Below, in pieces: positions 48,641 through 58,598 of a stretch of 64,000 nucleotides of DNA. Numbering within the stretch: the stretch's first letter is position 1; each line of letters starts with the position of its first letter. The notes beneath the pieces were generated by a model. The model searched no databases. It had not been told where the DNA came from and saw nothing but the letters and a program-made list of their open reading frames with translations. The stretch is from Thalassospira sp. ER-Se-21-Dark (GTDB lineage Bacteria > Pseudomonadota > Alphaproteobacteria > Rhodospirillales > Thalassospiraceae), in the NCBI RefSeq assembly GCF_017922435.1, contig NZ_VDEZ01000002.1:806001-870000 (forward strand), written 5' to 3'. The translations under genes and the position numbers were made by a program.

Positions 48641-49292
48641 AGCGCTCCTCCGTCCATGGGTCGGCATTATTGTGATAACCGCGTTCTTCCCAGAAGCCCG
48701 GCTTGTCGTCGCGGGCAAAGGTGATCTTTTTCACCCATTTGGCACTTTTCCAGAAATAAAGCTTCGGGATCACAACACGCAGCGGCCCGCCATGCTCTTC
48801 ACTCAGCGGCTCGCCTTCCCAGTGATGGGCCAACAGCACATCATCATCCAGAAACTGCTCGATCCGAACATTGGTCGTATAGCCGTCATGGGCGGTAAAC
48901 AGGACGTGACGCGCAACGGGTAATGGATCAACAAGCTCTGCCAGCGTTTTGGCCAACACGCCCTGCCAATGATTTTCGTATCGCGACCAACTGGTCACAC
49001 AGTGAATGTCGTTTTTGGCCGTCACATGTGGCAAATCAAGCAGATCGGAAAAGCTCAATGTCGTCGGTTTTCTGACCTGCCCGTTGATTTCAAGCTGATA
49101 GTCATCCGCTAACACATGCGGCGTGATACCAAGATCCAGAACCGGCCAATCCGTGACAAGGCGCTGGCCCGGCGGCAAACGGTTCGCACGCTCAGTATCC
49201 GGTGCGCCGGTCATCAAGCGCCCGTCTTCGGCCCACTTGCGCTTGGCCGCGATCAGTTTGTCTTTGATCTTGCCTGAAAAGCTCTCGGTCAC
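48633..49292 (-). CDS. Sulfite-oxidase-type molybdenum-cofactor enzyme (small, soluble)
   Basis: The 219-residue protein has the sulfite oxidase Moco fold: the cofactor cysteine is Cys98 in DIHCVTSWSRYENHWQGV, with YTTNVRIEQFLDDDVLLAHHW and GPLRVVIPKLYFWKSAKWVK. It lacks a signal peptide and any membrane partner (MsrQ) in the neighbourhood, so it is probably cytoplasmic like the YuiH group. I chose the GTG at 49292, because AAGGAA lies eight bases upstream and the longer frame passes through the smpB terminator. The substrate is unknown; sulfoxides or N-oxides are possible. Confidence 0.87.
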   Translation of the reverse strand: MTESFSGKIKDKLIAAKRKWAEDGRLMTGAPDTERANRLPPGQRLVTDWPVLDLGITPHVLADDYQLEINGQVRKPTTLSFSDLLDLPHVTAKNDIHCVTSWSRYENHWQGVLAKTLAELVDPLPVARHVLFTAHDGYTTNVRIEQFLDDDVLLAHHWEGEPLSEEHGGPLRVVIPKLYFWKSAKWVKKITFARDDKPGFWEERGYHNNADPWTEERYE

Positions 49293-49321
49293 TGGATATT
49301 CCTTGGTTGATGATCGACATA

Positions 49322-49364
49322 CGAAAAATGGCGCCAACACGTTCACCATGTCAGCGCCATTTAA
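49322..49364 (-). terminator. Terminator of smpB
   Basis: AAATGGCGC and GCGCCATTT pair over a 19-base loop; on the minus strand T residues follow. It lies 52 bases after the smpB stop. Confidence 0.65.
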
Positions 49365-49415
49365 TCTCTTTTCACAGGGCCACGGCAAGTCACATGCCCG
49401 CGACCGATCTTTCAA

Positions 49416-49892
49416 TCAGCCAAAGTCGCGCATCAAACGCGCCTTGTCGCGCTGCCAGTCACGCTCTTTGACCGCCTCACGCTTGTCGGCCTTTTTCTTG
49501 CCCTCAGCGATGGCGAGTTCAAGTTTCGCAATACCGCGCTCATTGAAATACAGTTTGACCGGAACAAGGGTGAAACCCTTCTTGTTCAGGGCATCATGCA
49601 TCTTGGTGATTTCACGCTTATGCAAAAGCAGCTTGCGCGGTCGGCGCTCTTCGTGGCCGAACGGCATTTTGCTTTGATATTCAGGGATATAAGCGTTGAT
49701 CAGCCACACTTCGCCGTTCTTCGCTTCGGCATAGGATTCCTGAATATTCCCTTTGCCATCGCGCAGCGATTTAACTTCGGTACCGCGCAGGGCGATGCCG
49801 GCTTCAAACGTTTCCGTCAGGAAAAAGTCAAAGCGGGCCCGCCGGTTCTGCGCGACAATCTTGTTGTTACTTGTTTCTTTCTTGGGTGCCAT
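49416..49892 (-). CDS. smpB: SsrA-binding protein SmpB
   Basis: SmpB carries tmRNA to stalled ribosomes in trans-translation. The 158-residue protein has the OB-fold core [27 protein letters not shown] (first 40 residues) and the basic C-terminal tail [22 protein letters not shown] that reads the mRNA channel. It follows dapA by 17 bases. The ssrA gene is not visible here. Confidence 0.97.
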   Translation of the reverse strand: MAPKKETSNNKIVAQNRRARFDFFLTETFEAGIALRGTEVKSLRDGKGNIQESYAEAKNGEVWLINAYIPEYQSKMPFGHEERRPRKLLLHKREITKMHDALNKKGFTLVPVKLYFNERGIAKLELAIAEGKKKADKREAVKERDWQRDKARLMRDFG

Positions 49893-49909
49893 AAGACGCT
49901 TGTTATCGC

Positions 49910-50791
49910 TTACTGGCCGAGAATACCAGCATTCTTAAGTGCGGCTTCGACCTTGCGTTTGGATTCTTCGGCAATCTCGACCATCGGCAAACGCATATGG
50001 CTGCCACACAGGCCAAGAAGCTCTGCTGCGTATTTCACCGGTCCGGGGCTGGATTCACAGAACATCGCCTTGTGAACCGGCATCAGTCGATAGTTCAACT
50101 CCTGAACTTTCGAAATGTTCCCCGCAGCCCAGGCCGTATGCAGATCGGCACACAATTTCGGCGCGATGTTCGACGTCACAGAAATGCAGCCATGACCACC
50201 CTGTGCCAGGAACGGTACAATCGTACCGTCTTCACCCGACAGCTGGCAGAAATCGGCACCCGCTGCCAGACGGGTCAATGCCGGACGTTCCAGATCGCTG
50301 GTCGCATCCTTAACACCAACAATGCGCGGCAATTTGGCCAACTGCGCCATGGTATCAACATGCATATCAACGATCGAACGGCCCGGAATGTTGTAAATCA
50401 CAATCGGGATATCGGTCGCGTCATGAATTGCCTTGTAATGCGCATACAGGCCTTTCTGGGTCGGCTTGTTGTAATACGGCGTTACCACAAGTGCGGCATC
50501 CGCACCGGCATTCTGCGCATGACGGGTCAGCGACACCGCTTCTGCGGTCGAATTCGAACCCGTTCCCGCAATCACAGGACCGCGGCCTTTGGCAACTTCA
50601 AGTGCCAGTTCGACAACGCGATGATGCTCGGCATGGCTAAGGGTCGGAGATTCACCGGTGGTTCCGACAGGCACAACACCTGTCGTGCCCTGTTTAAGCT
50701 GCCAATCCACAAAAGACTGGAACGCCTTTTCATCAATCGCACCATCTTGCGTGAATGGTGTGATCAAAGCTGTGATTGAACCCTTAAACAT
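49910..50791 (-). CDS. dapA: 4-Hydroxy-tetrahydrodipicolinate synthase
   Basis: DapA condenses pyruvate and aspartate semialdehyde in lysine and meso-diaminopimelate synthesis. The 293-residue protein has the Schiff-base Lys161 (VGVKDAT), Tyr133 (YNIPGR) and the GTTGES motif at residues 43-48. I chose the ATG at 50791, with GGAG upstream and normal length. It is divergent from slt, 208 bp away, and precedes smpB. Confidence 0.96.
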   Translation of the reverse strand: MFKGSITALITPFTQDGAIDEKAFQSFVDWQLKQGTTGVVPVGTTGESPTLSHAEHHRVVELALEVAKGRGPVIAGTGSNSTAEAVSLTRHAQNAGADAALVVTPYYNKPTQKGLYAHYKAIHDATDIPIVIYNIPGRSIVDMHVDTMAQLAKLPRIVGVKDATSDLERPALTRLAAGADFCQLSGEDGTIVPFLAQGGHGCISVTSNIAPKLCADLHTAWAAGNISKVQELNYRLMPVHKAMFCESSPGPVKYAAELLGLCGSHMRLPMVEIAEESKRKVEAALKNAGILGQ

Positions 50792-50999
50792 AGAGATCTC
50801 CAAATTCGGGATATATTGAAAGCGGTCGCGAAAATAGCCGCTGTTGGGGTTTCCCGCAAGCACTGTATCCAATAATCCGGGCGATCCGGGATCGGCTCTG
50901 AAAATTCCCGTCAGGACTGTTTGGCTTTTATCAATTTCGCTGCCATAATGCCCGGCTCGAGAGAGCATTCGTTGCCGCAAGGCACAAGGGGAACATCAC

Positions 51000-53036
51000 A
51001 TGGCGCAAGCGTCTTTCCGCAAGATTTCGATCTGCGCATTGGCACTGGGCTTTTCGATCTTGATACCAGGCAGTTATCAGGTGCAGGCCGCAACGAATGA
51101 AGACAACGTTCTTCAGACGCAGCCGCCCTCGCCGCTGTATTCTGCTGTCAGCCGGGCGCGCCTAAACGCCTTTCTGGACGCGGTTGAAGATGGCAAGACC
51201 GACATTTTCGAACAACTCCTGACCAATTTTGACGATCCCCTGCTGCAAAAGGCTGCGGAATGGATGCTGCTGACTGCCCCCAATTCCGGGCACAGCTTCG
51301 AAGAAATCACCGCCTTCATCGATGCCCATCCGAAATGGCCCAATCAGGCGCTGCTGCGACAGCGCGCCGAAGAAGCCATGACCGATGCCGTGCCCGATGA
51401 CGAAATCCTGGCCTGGTTCAAACGATCCGCGCCGGTGACCGCTGATGGCGCAACCCGCCAGATCAAGGCGTTGCTGGGTGCCGGACAAGAATCGGCGGCC
51501 ATCGCACTGGTCCGCCACAGCTGGATTAACGAGAATTTCGGCAGCGGCCAGGAACGCCGCTTCCTTGATCGCTACGGCCAATACATTGATCAGGAAACCC
51601 ATCAGCAGCGCCTTGATCGCCTGTTATGGGAAGGCCGTCTGACGACTGCCGCGCGCATGATGAAATATGTCAGCGACGATTACCGCCGCCTGGCCGAGGC
51701 CCGCGCTGCCCTTCGCGCCATGAGTGGCGGTGTTGACGGTGCGATCAATCGCGTTCCGGAAAAATACCGCGATGATCCCGGCCTGATTTACGAACGTGTG
51801 CGCTGGCGCCGCAAGAAGGACCGCGATCAGGATGCGCGTGATCTTCTGCTCTCGCAGGCCAATGATCTCGCCTATATCTCGATCCGGCCGCAATACTGGT
51901 GGCTGGAAAAGGCCATTCTGGCCCGCCGCGCCCTGCAAAAGGGCCATATCACCGATGCCTATCGGCTGGTCGCCAACCATGGGCAGGTTGATCCCGGCGA
52001 TATCGCCGAAGCCGAATGGTATGCCGGCTGGATCGCGCTTGAATTTTTGGGCGATGCCGACATCGCGCTGACTCATTTCCAGAACCTTTATGATGTCGTT
52101 CAATACCCGATCAGCCTGTCGCGCGGCTCTTACTGGGCCGGACGCGCCAACGAGGCACTTGGCGATCAGAAACGCGCCAAGGAATGGTACGCAATCGCGG
52201 CCGAACATGCCCATACCTTCTATGGGCAGCTCGCCATCGACAAACTGGGCAGCAAGCCATCCTATTCGGTTGAACAACCGGTCCCGACCGCCGAACAACG
52301 CGCCGAATTCGAAGCACAGGAACTGACCCAGGTTGTTCGCAAGCTTGGCGCGATGGGCCTTGGCAATATCATCCGTCCTTTCATCATGGCCTTGGTTTAC
52401 GAACATGATGAACCGGAATACCTCGCCATGGCGACCGATCTGGCGCGCGAATATGGTCGCACCGATCTGGGCATTCTGGCTGCCAAACGCAGCATCCGCA
52501 CTGGCAGTGGCTATCTTGATGCCGCCTACCCGATCCATGAACAGGTTCCGCTGGGCCGTGCCCCGGATCCGGCGCTGGTCCATGCCATCATGCGTCAGGA
52601 AAGCCTGTTTAACCCGCAGGCGGTTTCGTCTGCTGGCGCACGCGGATTGATGCAGTTGATGCCGGCCACGGCAAAGCGCATGGCGCAGTCGCTCAAGCTT
52701 GATTACGACACCGATCGCCTGATCGAGGACCCGTCCTTCAACATCGCCGTTGGCCGTGCGTATCTAAGCCGCCTTCTTGATCGTTGGGATGGTCAGGAAG
52801 TCCTGACGATTGCCAGCTACAATGCCGGGCCGACCCGTGTGCGCCAATGGATCAACGAATATGGCGATCCGCGTGACCCGGATGTCGATCTGGTCGACTG
52901 GATCGAAATGATCCCCTACAGCGAAACCCGAAATTACGTTCAGCGTGTGATGGAAGGAACTTATGTCTATCGCCGGCGTTTTGCCCGGGACGAGATAGCA
53001 ATGGGCCAAAGCGACGCAGCACAGGATACCGAATAA
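51000..53036 (+). CDS. slt: Soluble lytic murein transglycosylase
   Basis: Slt cleaves peptidoglycan glycan strands and makes anhydromuropeptides. The 678-residue precursor has a signal peptide (about residues 1-30), a long superhelical TPR-like domain, and a C-terminal goose-lysozyme-like domain. The catalytic glutamate is Glu534 in MRQESLFNPQAVSSAGARG, followed by LMQLMPATA and NIAVGRAYLSRLL. A GGGG ribosome binding site precedes the ATG. It starts divergently from dapA. Confidence 0.95.
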   Translation: MAQASFRKISICALALGFSILIPGSYQVQAATNEDNVLQTQPPSPLYSAVSRARLNAFLDAVEDGKTDIFEQLLTNFDDPLLQKAAEWMLLTAPNSGHSFEEITAFIDAHPKWPNQALLRQRAEEAMTDAVPDDEILAWFKRSAPVTADGATRQIKALLGAGQESAAIALVRHSWINENFGSGQERRFLDRYGQYIDQETHQQRLDRLLWEGRLTTAARMMKYVSDDYRRLAEARAALRAMSGGVDGAINRVPEKYRDDPGLIYERVRWRRKKDRDQDARDLLLSQANDLAYISIRPQYWWLEKAILARRALQKGHITDAYRLVANHGQVDPGDIAEAEWYAGWIALEFLGDADIALTHFQNLYDVVQYPISLSRGSYWAGRANEALGDQKRAKEWYAIAAEHAHTFYGQLAIDKLGSKPSYSVEQPVPTAEQRAEFEAQELTQVVRKLGAMGLGNIIRPFIMALVYEHDEPEYLAMATDLAREYGRTDLGILAAKRSIRTGSGYLDAAYPIHEQVPLGRAPDPALVHAIMRQESLFNPQAVSSAGARGLMQLMPATAKRMAQSLKLDYDTDRLIEDPSFNIAVGRAYLSRLLDRWDGQEVLTIASYNAGPTRVRQWINEYGDPRDPDVDLVDWIEMIPYSETRNYVQRVMEGTYVYRRRFARDEIAMGQSDAAQDTE

Positions 53037-53130
53037 GGACAGTCGGGGTCTCTTCCGCCTGTCCTGATTTGCGCCTGCGCGCAATTGCCCCATATTTGAT
53101 CAACACTGCTTGTCAGAAGAGGTCAGCAAT

Positions 53131-53829
53131 ATGTCCGATAACGCACTGTCTTCCTGCCGTGCTTTTGTTTTCGATGCCTATGGCACCCTGTTTGATGTCG
53201 GTTCCGCCGTCGCCAAATTGCGCGACAGCGTCGGCGACGAGGCAGATCGCCTTTCAACGCTTTGGCGACAAAAGCAACTTGAATACACCTGGTTGCGCAG
53301 TCTGATGGGGGACTTTGCCGATTTCTGGACCGTGACCGGCGATGCGCTCGATTACGCACTTGATCAGATTGGCAAAAAGGATCCGGTGCTGCGCGCCAAG
53401 CTGATGGAAACCTATCTGTCGCTTGATACCTTCCCCGAAGTGGTCGAAACGCTGAAAACGCTGAAAAGTCAGGGCCACAAGCTTGCGATCCTGTCCAATG
53501 GTGCCAAGCATATGCTGATCTCGGCGGCCAAATCGTCGGGCATTCTGTCGCTGTTTGATCAGATCATCTGTGTCGATGATCTTAAAACCTACAAACCGCA
53601 TCCGGATGTCTATCAGCTTGCCGTCGACAAGCTTGAAGTCGAACCGGCCGAGATTTCATTCCAGTCGTCAAACGGCTGGGATATTGCCGGGGCCGGGCAT
53701 TTCGGGTTCCGCACCGCCTGGATCAATCGCGCGCACAGCCCGGCCGAACGCCTGTCGCATACCGCCGATGTGGTGCTGAACGGCCTTGACGAGTTGCTGC
53801 CACTGGTTGGCGAACCGCAAAAAGCATAA
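53131..53829 (+). CDS. Haloacid dehalogenase, type II
   Basis: The 232-residue protein has the complete L-2-haloacid dehalogenase set: the nucleophile in VFDAYGTLFDV, an Arg in LWRQKQLEY, Ser-Asn in ILSNGA, Lys in KTYKPHPDVYQ, and SSNGWDIAGAGHFG near the end. These match the type II enzymes and not plain phosphatases. I chose the ATG at 53131, because GAGG lies nine bases upstream; a TTG at 53110 would add seven residues. It follows slt by 95 bp and ends at a terminator. Confidence 0.88.
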   Translation: MSDNALSSCRAFVFDAYGTLFDVGSAVAKLRDSVGDEADRLSTLWRQKQLEYTWLRSLMGDFADFWTVTGDALDYALDQIGKKDPVLRAKLMETYLSLDTFPEVVETLKTLKSQGHKLAILSNGAKHMLISAAKSSGILSLFDQIICVDDLKTYKPHPDVYQLAVDKLEVEPAEISFQSSNGWDIAGAGHFGFRTAWINRAHSPAERLSHTADVVLNGLDELLPLVGEPQKA

Positions 53830-53860
53830 CGCTCGGCAGCTCCAATGACGCCTAAACATG

Positions 53861-53896
53861 AAAAAGGCAGGCCCGAAATCGGTGCCTGCCTTTTTT
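53861..53896. terminator. Terminator after the haloacid dehalogenase gene
   Basis: AAAAAGGCAGGC and GCCTGCCTTTTT pair perfectly around an 11-base loop. A and T tracts on both sides allow use on either strand. Confidence 0.88.
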
Positions 53897-53966
53897 GGTT
53901 TCTCTGTCGGTTTTTGCTATGGCCGGACCCGCCACCTAAAAACCGCAACACAAATCACTTAAGTGA

Positions 53967-54422
53967 TTATTTGTTTTCTTTCTTTACGTTGGCCGCAACC
54001 ACCTGCCCCGCCTGGATCACCGTCAGGCCGCCTTCGTCGGCAGCACTTTCGATGCGACGGCAATGGCCTTCGATATGGGCACCCGGCTCGATGGAAAGGC
54101 TTTCATGAAGAATGTCACCGATCATGCGGGCGGTATCGGAAAGGGAAACATCCTTTGCCCGGACCTGACCGATAACGGTGCCGCAAATGCGGATTTTATC
54201 GGCAACGATTTCGCCGCGGACTTCGCCGCTTTGACCGATGGTCAGGGTCCGTGTGCGAATATCGCCATTGACCGAACCATCAACCTGAACATCGGATTCC
54301 GAAATCAGATCACCCGTCACACGAAGATCGGCATTGATGACCGACAGGCCACCCTTTTTCTCGGCGCCGTGTGAACCACTTTTATTCGTTGTTTGTGTCG
54401 TCTTGCTCGCTTTTGAAAACAT
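53967..54422 (-). CDS. Bactofilin
   Basis: Bactofilins form cytoskeletal filaments that localise cell-wall enzymes. The 151-residue protein has the right-handed beta-helix core from about residue 25 to 135 (VTGDLISESDVQVDGSVNGDI, GEVRGEIVADKIRICGTVIGQV) with flexible ends. I chose the ATG at 54422, with GAGGCGGGA upstream. The start lies 41 bases inside the end of the M23 peptidase gene, so the two are almost surely co-expressed. Confidence 0.93.
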   Translation of the reverse strand: MFSKASKTTQTTNKSGSHGAEKKGGLSVINADLRVTGDLISESDVQVDGSVNGDIRTRTLTIGQSGEVRGEIVADKIRICGTVIGQVRAKDVSLSDTARMIGDILHESLSIEPGAHIEGHCRRIESAADEGGLTVIQAGQVVAANVKKENK

Positions 54423-55707
54423 AACGTCCCGCCTCAATAAATTTTACAGGATTGACCGGCTTATTATTGACCAGAACTTCATAATGCACATGGCTACCGG
54501 TACTGCGGCCCGTGCTTCCCATCAAGGCGATATGGTCCTGGTACTGCACTTCGTCGCCCTTCTTTACGAGGACCTTGTATAGGTGGCCATAACGGGTTCG
54601 AATACCGTTTCCGTGATCAACTTCGACCATCTTCCCGTATTTGCCACTCCATCCCGCATGCACCACTTTGCCCGGTGCGGTTGCAAGAATTGGTGTCTTG
54701 ATCGGTCCGGCAAGATCAACACCGGAATGAAAAGCCCAGCGACCATTGATCGGGTCTTTTCGTTTACCGAACGAGCTCGATAGATAGTATTTCGCCGCCG
54801 GTTCCCCGATTGGCGTCTTCTTGATCCTGTCATGCAGGTTGGCAAGGTGATCCATACGATCATTCAGCGCCAACGCCGTATTGACAAATTCCTCGTCCTG
54901 CGGGTGTTCAGGCTCGAACGCCACGAACGGACCACCAACACCGGGCTGCTGCGGCTTCATCGGCGGCAGAACAAATGTTTCCGGCTGCAGGCCGGTCATT
55001 TCAAGCACATTCTCAAGCTCGAGAATGGTGGTATCTGCCGTCTGGGCCACCCGCTGCATGGCTTGTTGCTGGATCGAGTGCAGATCAGCAATACGCTGAC
55101 GCGCTTCGCTCAGTTCACCCTGAAGCTTTTTGGACCGCTGCAAAGCCTGATCACGTTCACGCATCACACGCGACATGACGGTTTCAACCGTTTCCAACTC
55201 GTCGCGCAGTGCAAGGTTGCGGTTGGTGATCCCGTCAATCTGGCCCTGCAACGCATTCATCTGGTTATCCATCGACGTGCGAAGCGATGAAATCCGGACT
55301 TTCTCCTTCTCGCTATCAGCAAGCTTGGAGGTATAATCCTGTACCCGCGCCTGAAGCTGCAGGTTCTTTTCAGCCATCGACAACAGATTACGATGGGTAT
55401 CTTCCATCTGGGATGTAATCTCGCCAAAACGGCGCTGACTTTCGGTAACCCGGGCGATCAGACGGTTGTACGACAGCTCGCTTCTGAAAAGCTGCTCTTC
55501 ACGCATTGTAAGGCGCTGATCTAGGTACCAGCTATAACCTGTAACGCCGACCGTCCAGGTTATGGCTGCTGCCCCGAATGAGGCCAGTGCGACCTGCGCG
55601 TATTTTCCAAGCCGAAGCTGGTAAACGGAATCATTGGAACGGATAAGCAACTGCCGATCCGGAAACCATTTATCCACCAACCGACGAATGCGTTCAAACG
55701 CCGACAT
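54382..55707 (-). CDS. Membrane-anchored M23 peptidase (cell-wall endopeptidase)
   Basis: The 441-residue protein has one N-terminal membrane helix (about residues 38-60), a long coiled coil (75-210) and a C-terminal LytM/M23 metallopeptidase domain. The zinc ligands are in FHSGVDLAGP and SHVHYEVLVNNK. Members with this build cut peptide bonds in peptidoglycan and, in several alphaproteobacteria, work with bactofilin, whose gene overlaps the end of this one. It is the first gene of the pair. Confidence 0.92.
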   Translation of the reverse strand: MSAFERIRRLVDKWFPDRQLLIRSNDSVYQLRLGKYAQVALASFGAAAITWTVGVTGYSWYLDQRLTMREEQLFRSELSYNRLIARVTESQRRFGEITSQMEDTHRNLLSMAEKNLQLQARVQDYTSKLADSEKEKVRISSLRTSMDNQMNALQGQIDGITNRNLALRDELETVETVMSRVMRERDQALQRSKKLQGELSEARQRIADLHSIQQQAMQRVAQTADTTILELENVLEMTGLQPETFVLPPMKPQQPGVGGPFVAFEPEHPQDEEFVNTALALNDRMDHLANLHDRIKKTPIGEPAAKYYLSSSFGKRKDPINGRWAFHSGVDLAGPIKTPILATAPGKVVHAGWSGKYGKMVEVDHGNGIRTRYGHLYKVLVKKGDEVQYQDHIALMGSTGRSTGSHVHYEVLVNNKPVNPVKFIEAGRYVFKSEQDDTNNE

Positions 55708-55914
55708 ATTCAGTGTCTAACCCCTAGTTGCCCGTATGCATGTCCGGTTACCCCGGTTATGCAGAGTTTCTTTGACCCCGCCTGAGACATTTTCGCCTTT
55801 TCTTTACGCTACCTGTAACTCGGCCTGCAAGCAAGCCCGTTAACACATCCTTAATCGCAAAATTTTCACCTTCTGCTCATATGCTGTGTTACCTATGGCC
55901 ATCTTCCACATCAT

Positions 55915-56424
55915 ATGCGTTTGCTGAGAATGGCGTTTTCCCGATTTATGATCACCTTTGCCGCAACCTGGTTTTATAGCGGCAAAAGCCCGAAGGCACC
56001 CGGCACGGCCGGATCGTTCGCCGCCCTGCCCTTTGGCTGGCTGATCTGGGCCTATGGCGGGAACACGGCATTGATCATCGCCAGCATCGCCGTTTTTGCC
56101 ATCGGTATCTGGGTCGCCCATCTTTACAGCAACATGCTGGGCATCCATGACGCCGGCGAGATCGTCATTGATGAAGTGGTCGGCCAATGGATGTGTCTGC
56201 TTGTCGTGCCGCTTGGCGCGGTCTGGATGGATGTTGCGTGGCTGTTGATTGCCTTCTTGGCATTCCGCATATTTGACGTCATCAAGCCTTGGCCGATACG
56301 CTGGGTTGACCGGCGCGTGGGCGGCGGGTTTGGCATCATGTTTGATGATGTCCTGGCCGGCGTTTTTGCCATGATTGCGCTTGTCGGCGTTGTTTACCTG
56401 ACTGGCGACCTGACAGGCTCCTGA
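55915..56424 (+). CDS. pgpA: Phosphatidylglycerophosphatase A
   Basis: PgpA removes phosphate from phosphatidylglycerophosphate in membrane lipid synthesis. The 169-residue membrane protein has the SGKSPKAPGTAGSFAALP start, the HDAGEIVIDEVVGQW motif (about residues 78-93) with acidic metal ligands, and the DDVLAG end motif. The Shine-Dalgarno is weak; ATG at 55930 is an alternative. It precedes the CinA-type gene by 20 bases. Confidence 0.94.
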   Translation: MRLLRMAFSRFMITFAATWFYSGKSPKAPGTAGSFAALPFGWLIWAYGGNTALIIASIAVFAIGIWVAHLYSNMLGIHDAGEIVIDEVVGQWMCLLVVPLGAVWMDVAWLLIAFLAFRIFDVIKPWPIRWVDRRVGGGFGIMFDDVLAGVFAMIALVGVVYLTGDLTGS

Positions 56425-56444
56425 CGAGCACACCTGATTGACGG

Positions 56445-56957
56445 ATGATCGTGATGATGAATGACCCTGATCTTCTAAATGCGGCAAGTGCCCTGATCGC
56501 GCGCTGCAAGGCAAAGGGCGAAATGATCGCCACGGCAGAATCCTGTACCGGTGGTCTGATCACCGGCACCCTGACCGGCGTTGATGGCAGCTCATCGGTG
56601 GTCGATTGCGGCTTTGTCACCTATTCGAACGAAGCCAAACACAGCCTGATCGGCGTTGGCAATGACTTGCTCGCCGAACATGGTGCTGTCTCGGAACAGG
56701 TTGCTCGCGCCATGTGCGAAGGGGCGCTTGATCGTGCGCCCAATGCCACCATCGCGGTTTCGGTTACCGGCATCGCCGGTCCGGGGGGTGGCACGGACAC
56801 CAAACCGGTCGGGCTTGTTCATTTTGGCTGTGCGGCCAAGGGGCGCGATACCATCACGACCCACACGGTCTTTCCCGGCGATCGCCATATGGTGCGCAGG
56901 GCAACAGTCCTCAAGGCCTTTGCCCTGATCGAAGAAATGCTGGATCGCTTGGACTAG
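56445..56957 (+). CDS. pncC: Nicotinamide-nucleotide amidohydrolase, CinA C-terminal type (PncC)
   Basis: The enzyme turns nicotinamide mononucleotide into nicotinate mononucleotide in NAD recycling. The 170-residue protein has TAESCTGGLITGTLTGVDGSS near residues 30-50, VTYSNEAKHSLIGV and VSVTGIAGPGGGT, the hallmarks of the CinA C-terminal domain, without the N-terminal CinA domain. It follows pgpA by 20 bases. Several Met codons lie near the start, so the exact start is uncertain by a few residues. Confidence 0.93.
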   Translation: MIVMMNDPDLLNAASALIARCKAKGEMIATAESCTGGLITGTLTGVDGSSSVVDCGFVTYSNEAKHSLIGVGNDLLAEHGAVSEQVARAMCEGALDRAPNATIAVSVTGIAGPGGGTDTKPVGLVHFGCAAKGRDTITTHTVFPGDRHMVRRATVLKAFALIEEMLDRLD

Positions 56958-56960
56958 AAA

Positions 56961-57425
56961 TCAGGCCTGATTTTCCGATGTCGGCAAGTTCGGCTCACCA
57001 TACACTTCGCGCGCACGGGTTTCAAACGCCCCCACCATCATTTTGACGGCTTCGTTAAACACAACGCCGATCATTTTCTGCAACAGGGCTGATCGAAACT
57101 CGAAATCGACAAAGAAATCAAGCGACGTACCGCCGTCCTCATCCTCTTCAAACACCCAGTGATTGTTGAGATACTTGAACGGCCCCTGCAGATATTCAAC
57201 ATCGACCCGGTCCGGGCGCTGCAGGGTGACTTTCGATGTGTATTTTTCGCGAAACATCTTAAAGCCGATCACAAGATCCGCCTTAAGCACATTGCCTTCA
57301 CGCTTGCGCACCCGCGATGCGACACACCACGGAAGGAACTCCGAATAGGAATCGATATCCGCAACGAGATCAAAGAGTTGTTCCGGCGTATAGGGCAGTT
57401 TCCTGCGCTCTGCATGCGTCGGCAC
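56961..57425 (-). CDS. RatA/COQ10-like SRPBCC protein
   Basis: The 154-residue protein belongs to the START-like ligand-binding family that includes yeast Coq10 (ubiquinone binding) and the ribosome-associated RatA. The YTPEQLFDLVADIDSYSEFLPWC start and the LQGPFKYLNNHWVFEEDEDGGT and DFEFRSALLQKMIGVVF segments are diagnostic. In alphaproteobacteria the position next to lipA is common, and ubiquinone binding is the better guess. RatA-type function is less certain. Confidence 0.88.
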   Translation of the reverse strand: MPTHAERRKLPYTPEQLFDLVADIDSYSEFLPWCVASRVRKREGNVLKADLVIGFKMFREKYTSKVTLQRPDRVDVEYLQGPFKYLNNHWVFEEDEDGGTSLDFFVDFEFRSALLQKMIGVVFNEAVKMMVGAFETRAREVYGEPNLPTSENQA

Positions 57426-57474
57426 GCGATATCTCCCTTGATCGTCGTGGTCTGTGGCTAAACGGGTGAAAGGA

Positions 57475-58473
57475 TTACTGTGCCGCCGTTACGGTCTGTT
57501 CCGCCTTGGCTTTGGCCGCATCGGCAGCTGCCAGCTTCTTCTCGCGCGCTTCACGAAGCTGCTCGAAATCGCGGTCCGCGTGATAGCTCGACCGTGTTAG
57601 CGGCGTTGCTGACACCATCAAGAAGCCCTTGCCACGTGCCATCGATGCATATTCGTTGAATTCATCAGGTGTCACAAACTTGTGGACCGGCTCGTGCTTA
57701 AGGGTCGGCTGCAGATACTGGCCAATCGTCAGGAAGTCGACATCGGCCACGCGCAGGTCATCCATCACCTGTGCCAGTTCCTTGCGTTCCTCACCCAGAC
57801 CAACCATCAGGCCGGATTTGGTAAAGATCGTCGGGTCAATCTGTTTGACGCGATCAAGAATACGCAGCGACTGGTAATAGCGCGCACCCGGACGGATATT
57901 GGTATAAAGCCGCGGCACGGTTTCAAGATTGTGGTTGAACACGTCCGGACGGGCCTTGGCAACGATTTCAACCGCACCCGGCTTGTCACGGAAGTCCGGG
58001 GTCAGGATTTCAATCGTGGTTTCCGGCGACTTGTGACGGATCGCTTCGATCACGCGGGCAAAATGCGCTGCCCCGCCATCGGCCAGATCATCACGGTCAA
58101 CAGACGTGATCACAACATGCTTAAGCTGCATGTCGGCAACCGCCATCGCCAGGTTTTCCGGCTCGAACGGGTCAAGCGCGTTCGGCATACCGGTTTTGAC
58201 GTTACAGAACGAACATGCACGCGTACAGGTATCGCCCATGATCATGAAGGATGCGTGTTTCTTCTGCCAGCATTCGCCGATATTCGGGCATGCGGCTTCT
58301 TCACACACGGTATGAAGGTTCAGACCACGCGCAAGGTCGCGGGTTTCCTGATACCCCTTGGAGGTCGGAGCCTTGACCCTGATCCAGGACGGTTTGCGCC
58401 CCGATGGGCGATCTGGCCGTTTCTGTTTTTCCGGGTGACGAACGGGTTTCTGTTCGCTGGGCGCCGTCGACAT
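57475..58473 (-). CDS. lipA: Lipoyl synthase
   Basis: LipA adds two sulfur atoms to octanoylated proteins, using radical SAM chemistry. The 332-residue protein has the auxiliary cluster [12 protein letters not shown] and the radical-SAM CTRACSFC motif (Cys-x3-Cys-x2-Cys). I chose the ATG at 58473, with GGAGG seven bases upstream. It lies after lpd in the pdh cluster, so the lipoyl carrier proteins and their modifying enzyme are neighbours. LipB or LplA is not in the window. Confidence 0.96.
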   Translation of the reverse strand: MSTAPSEQKPVRHPEKQKRPDRPSGRKPSWIRVKAPTSKGYQETRDLARGLNLHTVCEEAACPNIGECWQKKHASFMIMGDTCTRACSFCNVKTGMPNALDPFEPENLAMAVADMQLKHVVITSVDRDDLADGGAAHFARVIEAIRHKSPETTIEILTPDFRDKPGAVEIVAKARPDVFNHNLETVPRLYTNIRPGARYYQSLRILDRVKQIDPTIFTKSGLMVGLGEERKELAQVMDDLRVADVDFLTIGQYLQPTLKHEPVHKFVTPDEFNEYASMARGKGFLMVSATPLTRSSYHADRDFEQLREAREKKLAAADAAKAKAEQTVTAAQ

Positions 58474-58598
58474 AGAGTTACCTCCGAAGGATTGGACGGG
58501 CGGCAATTTGCCGCCACGCCGCGCATTTGTCAAACCGACATTCGTAAAAGGTGATCATACCGGGCATGTCCGCCCGGCACGACACAATATCTCAAGCT

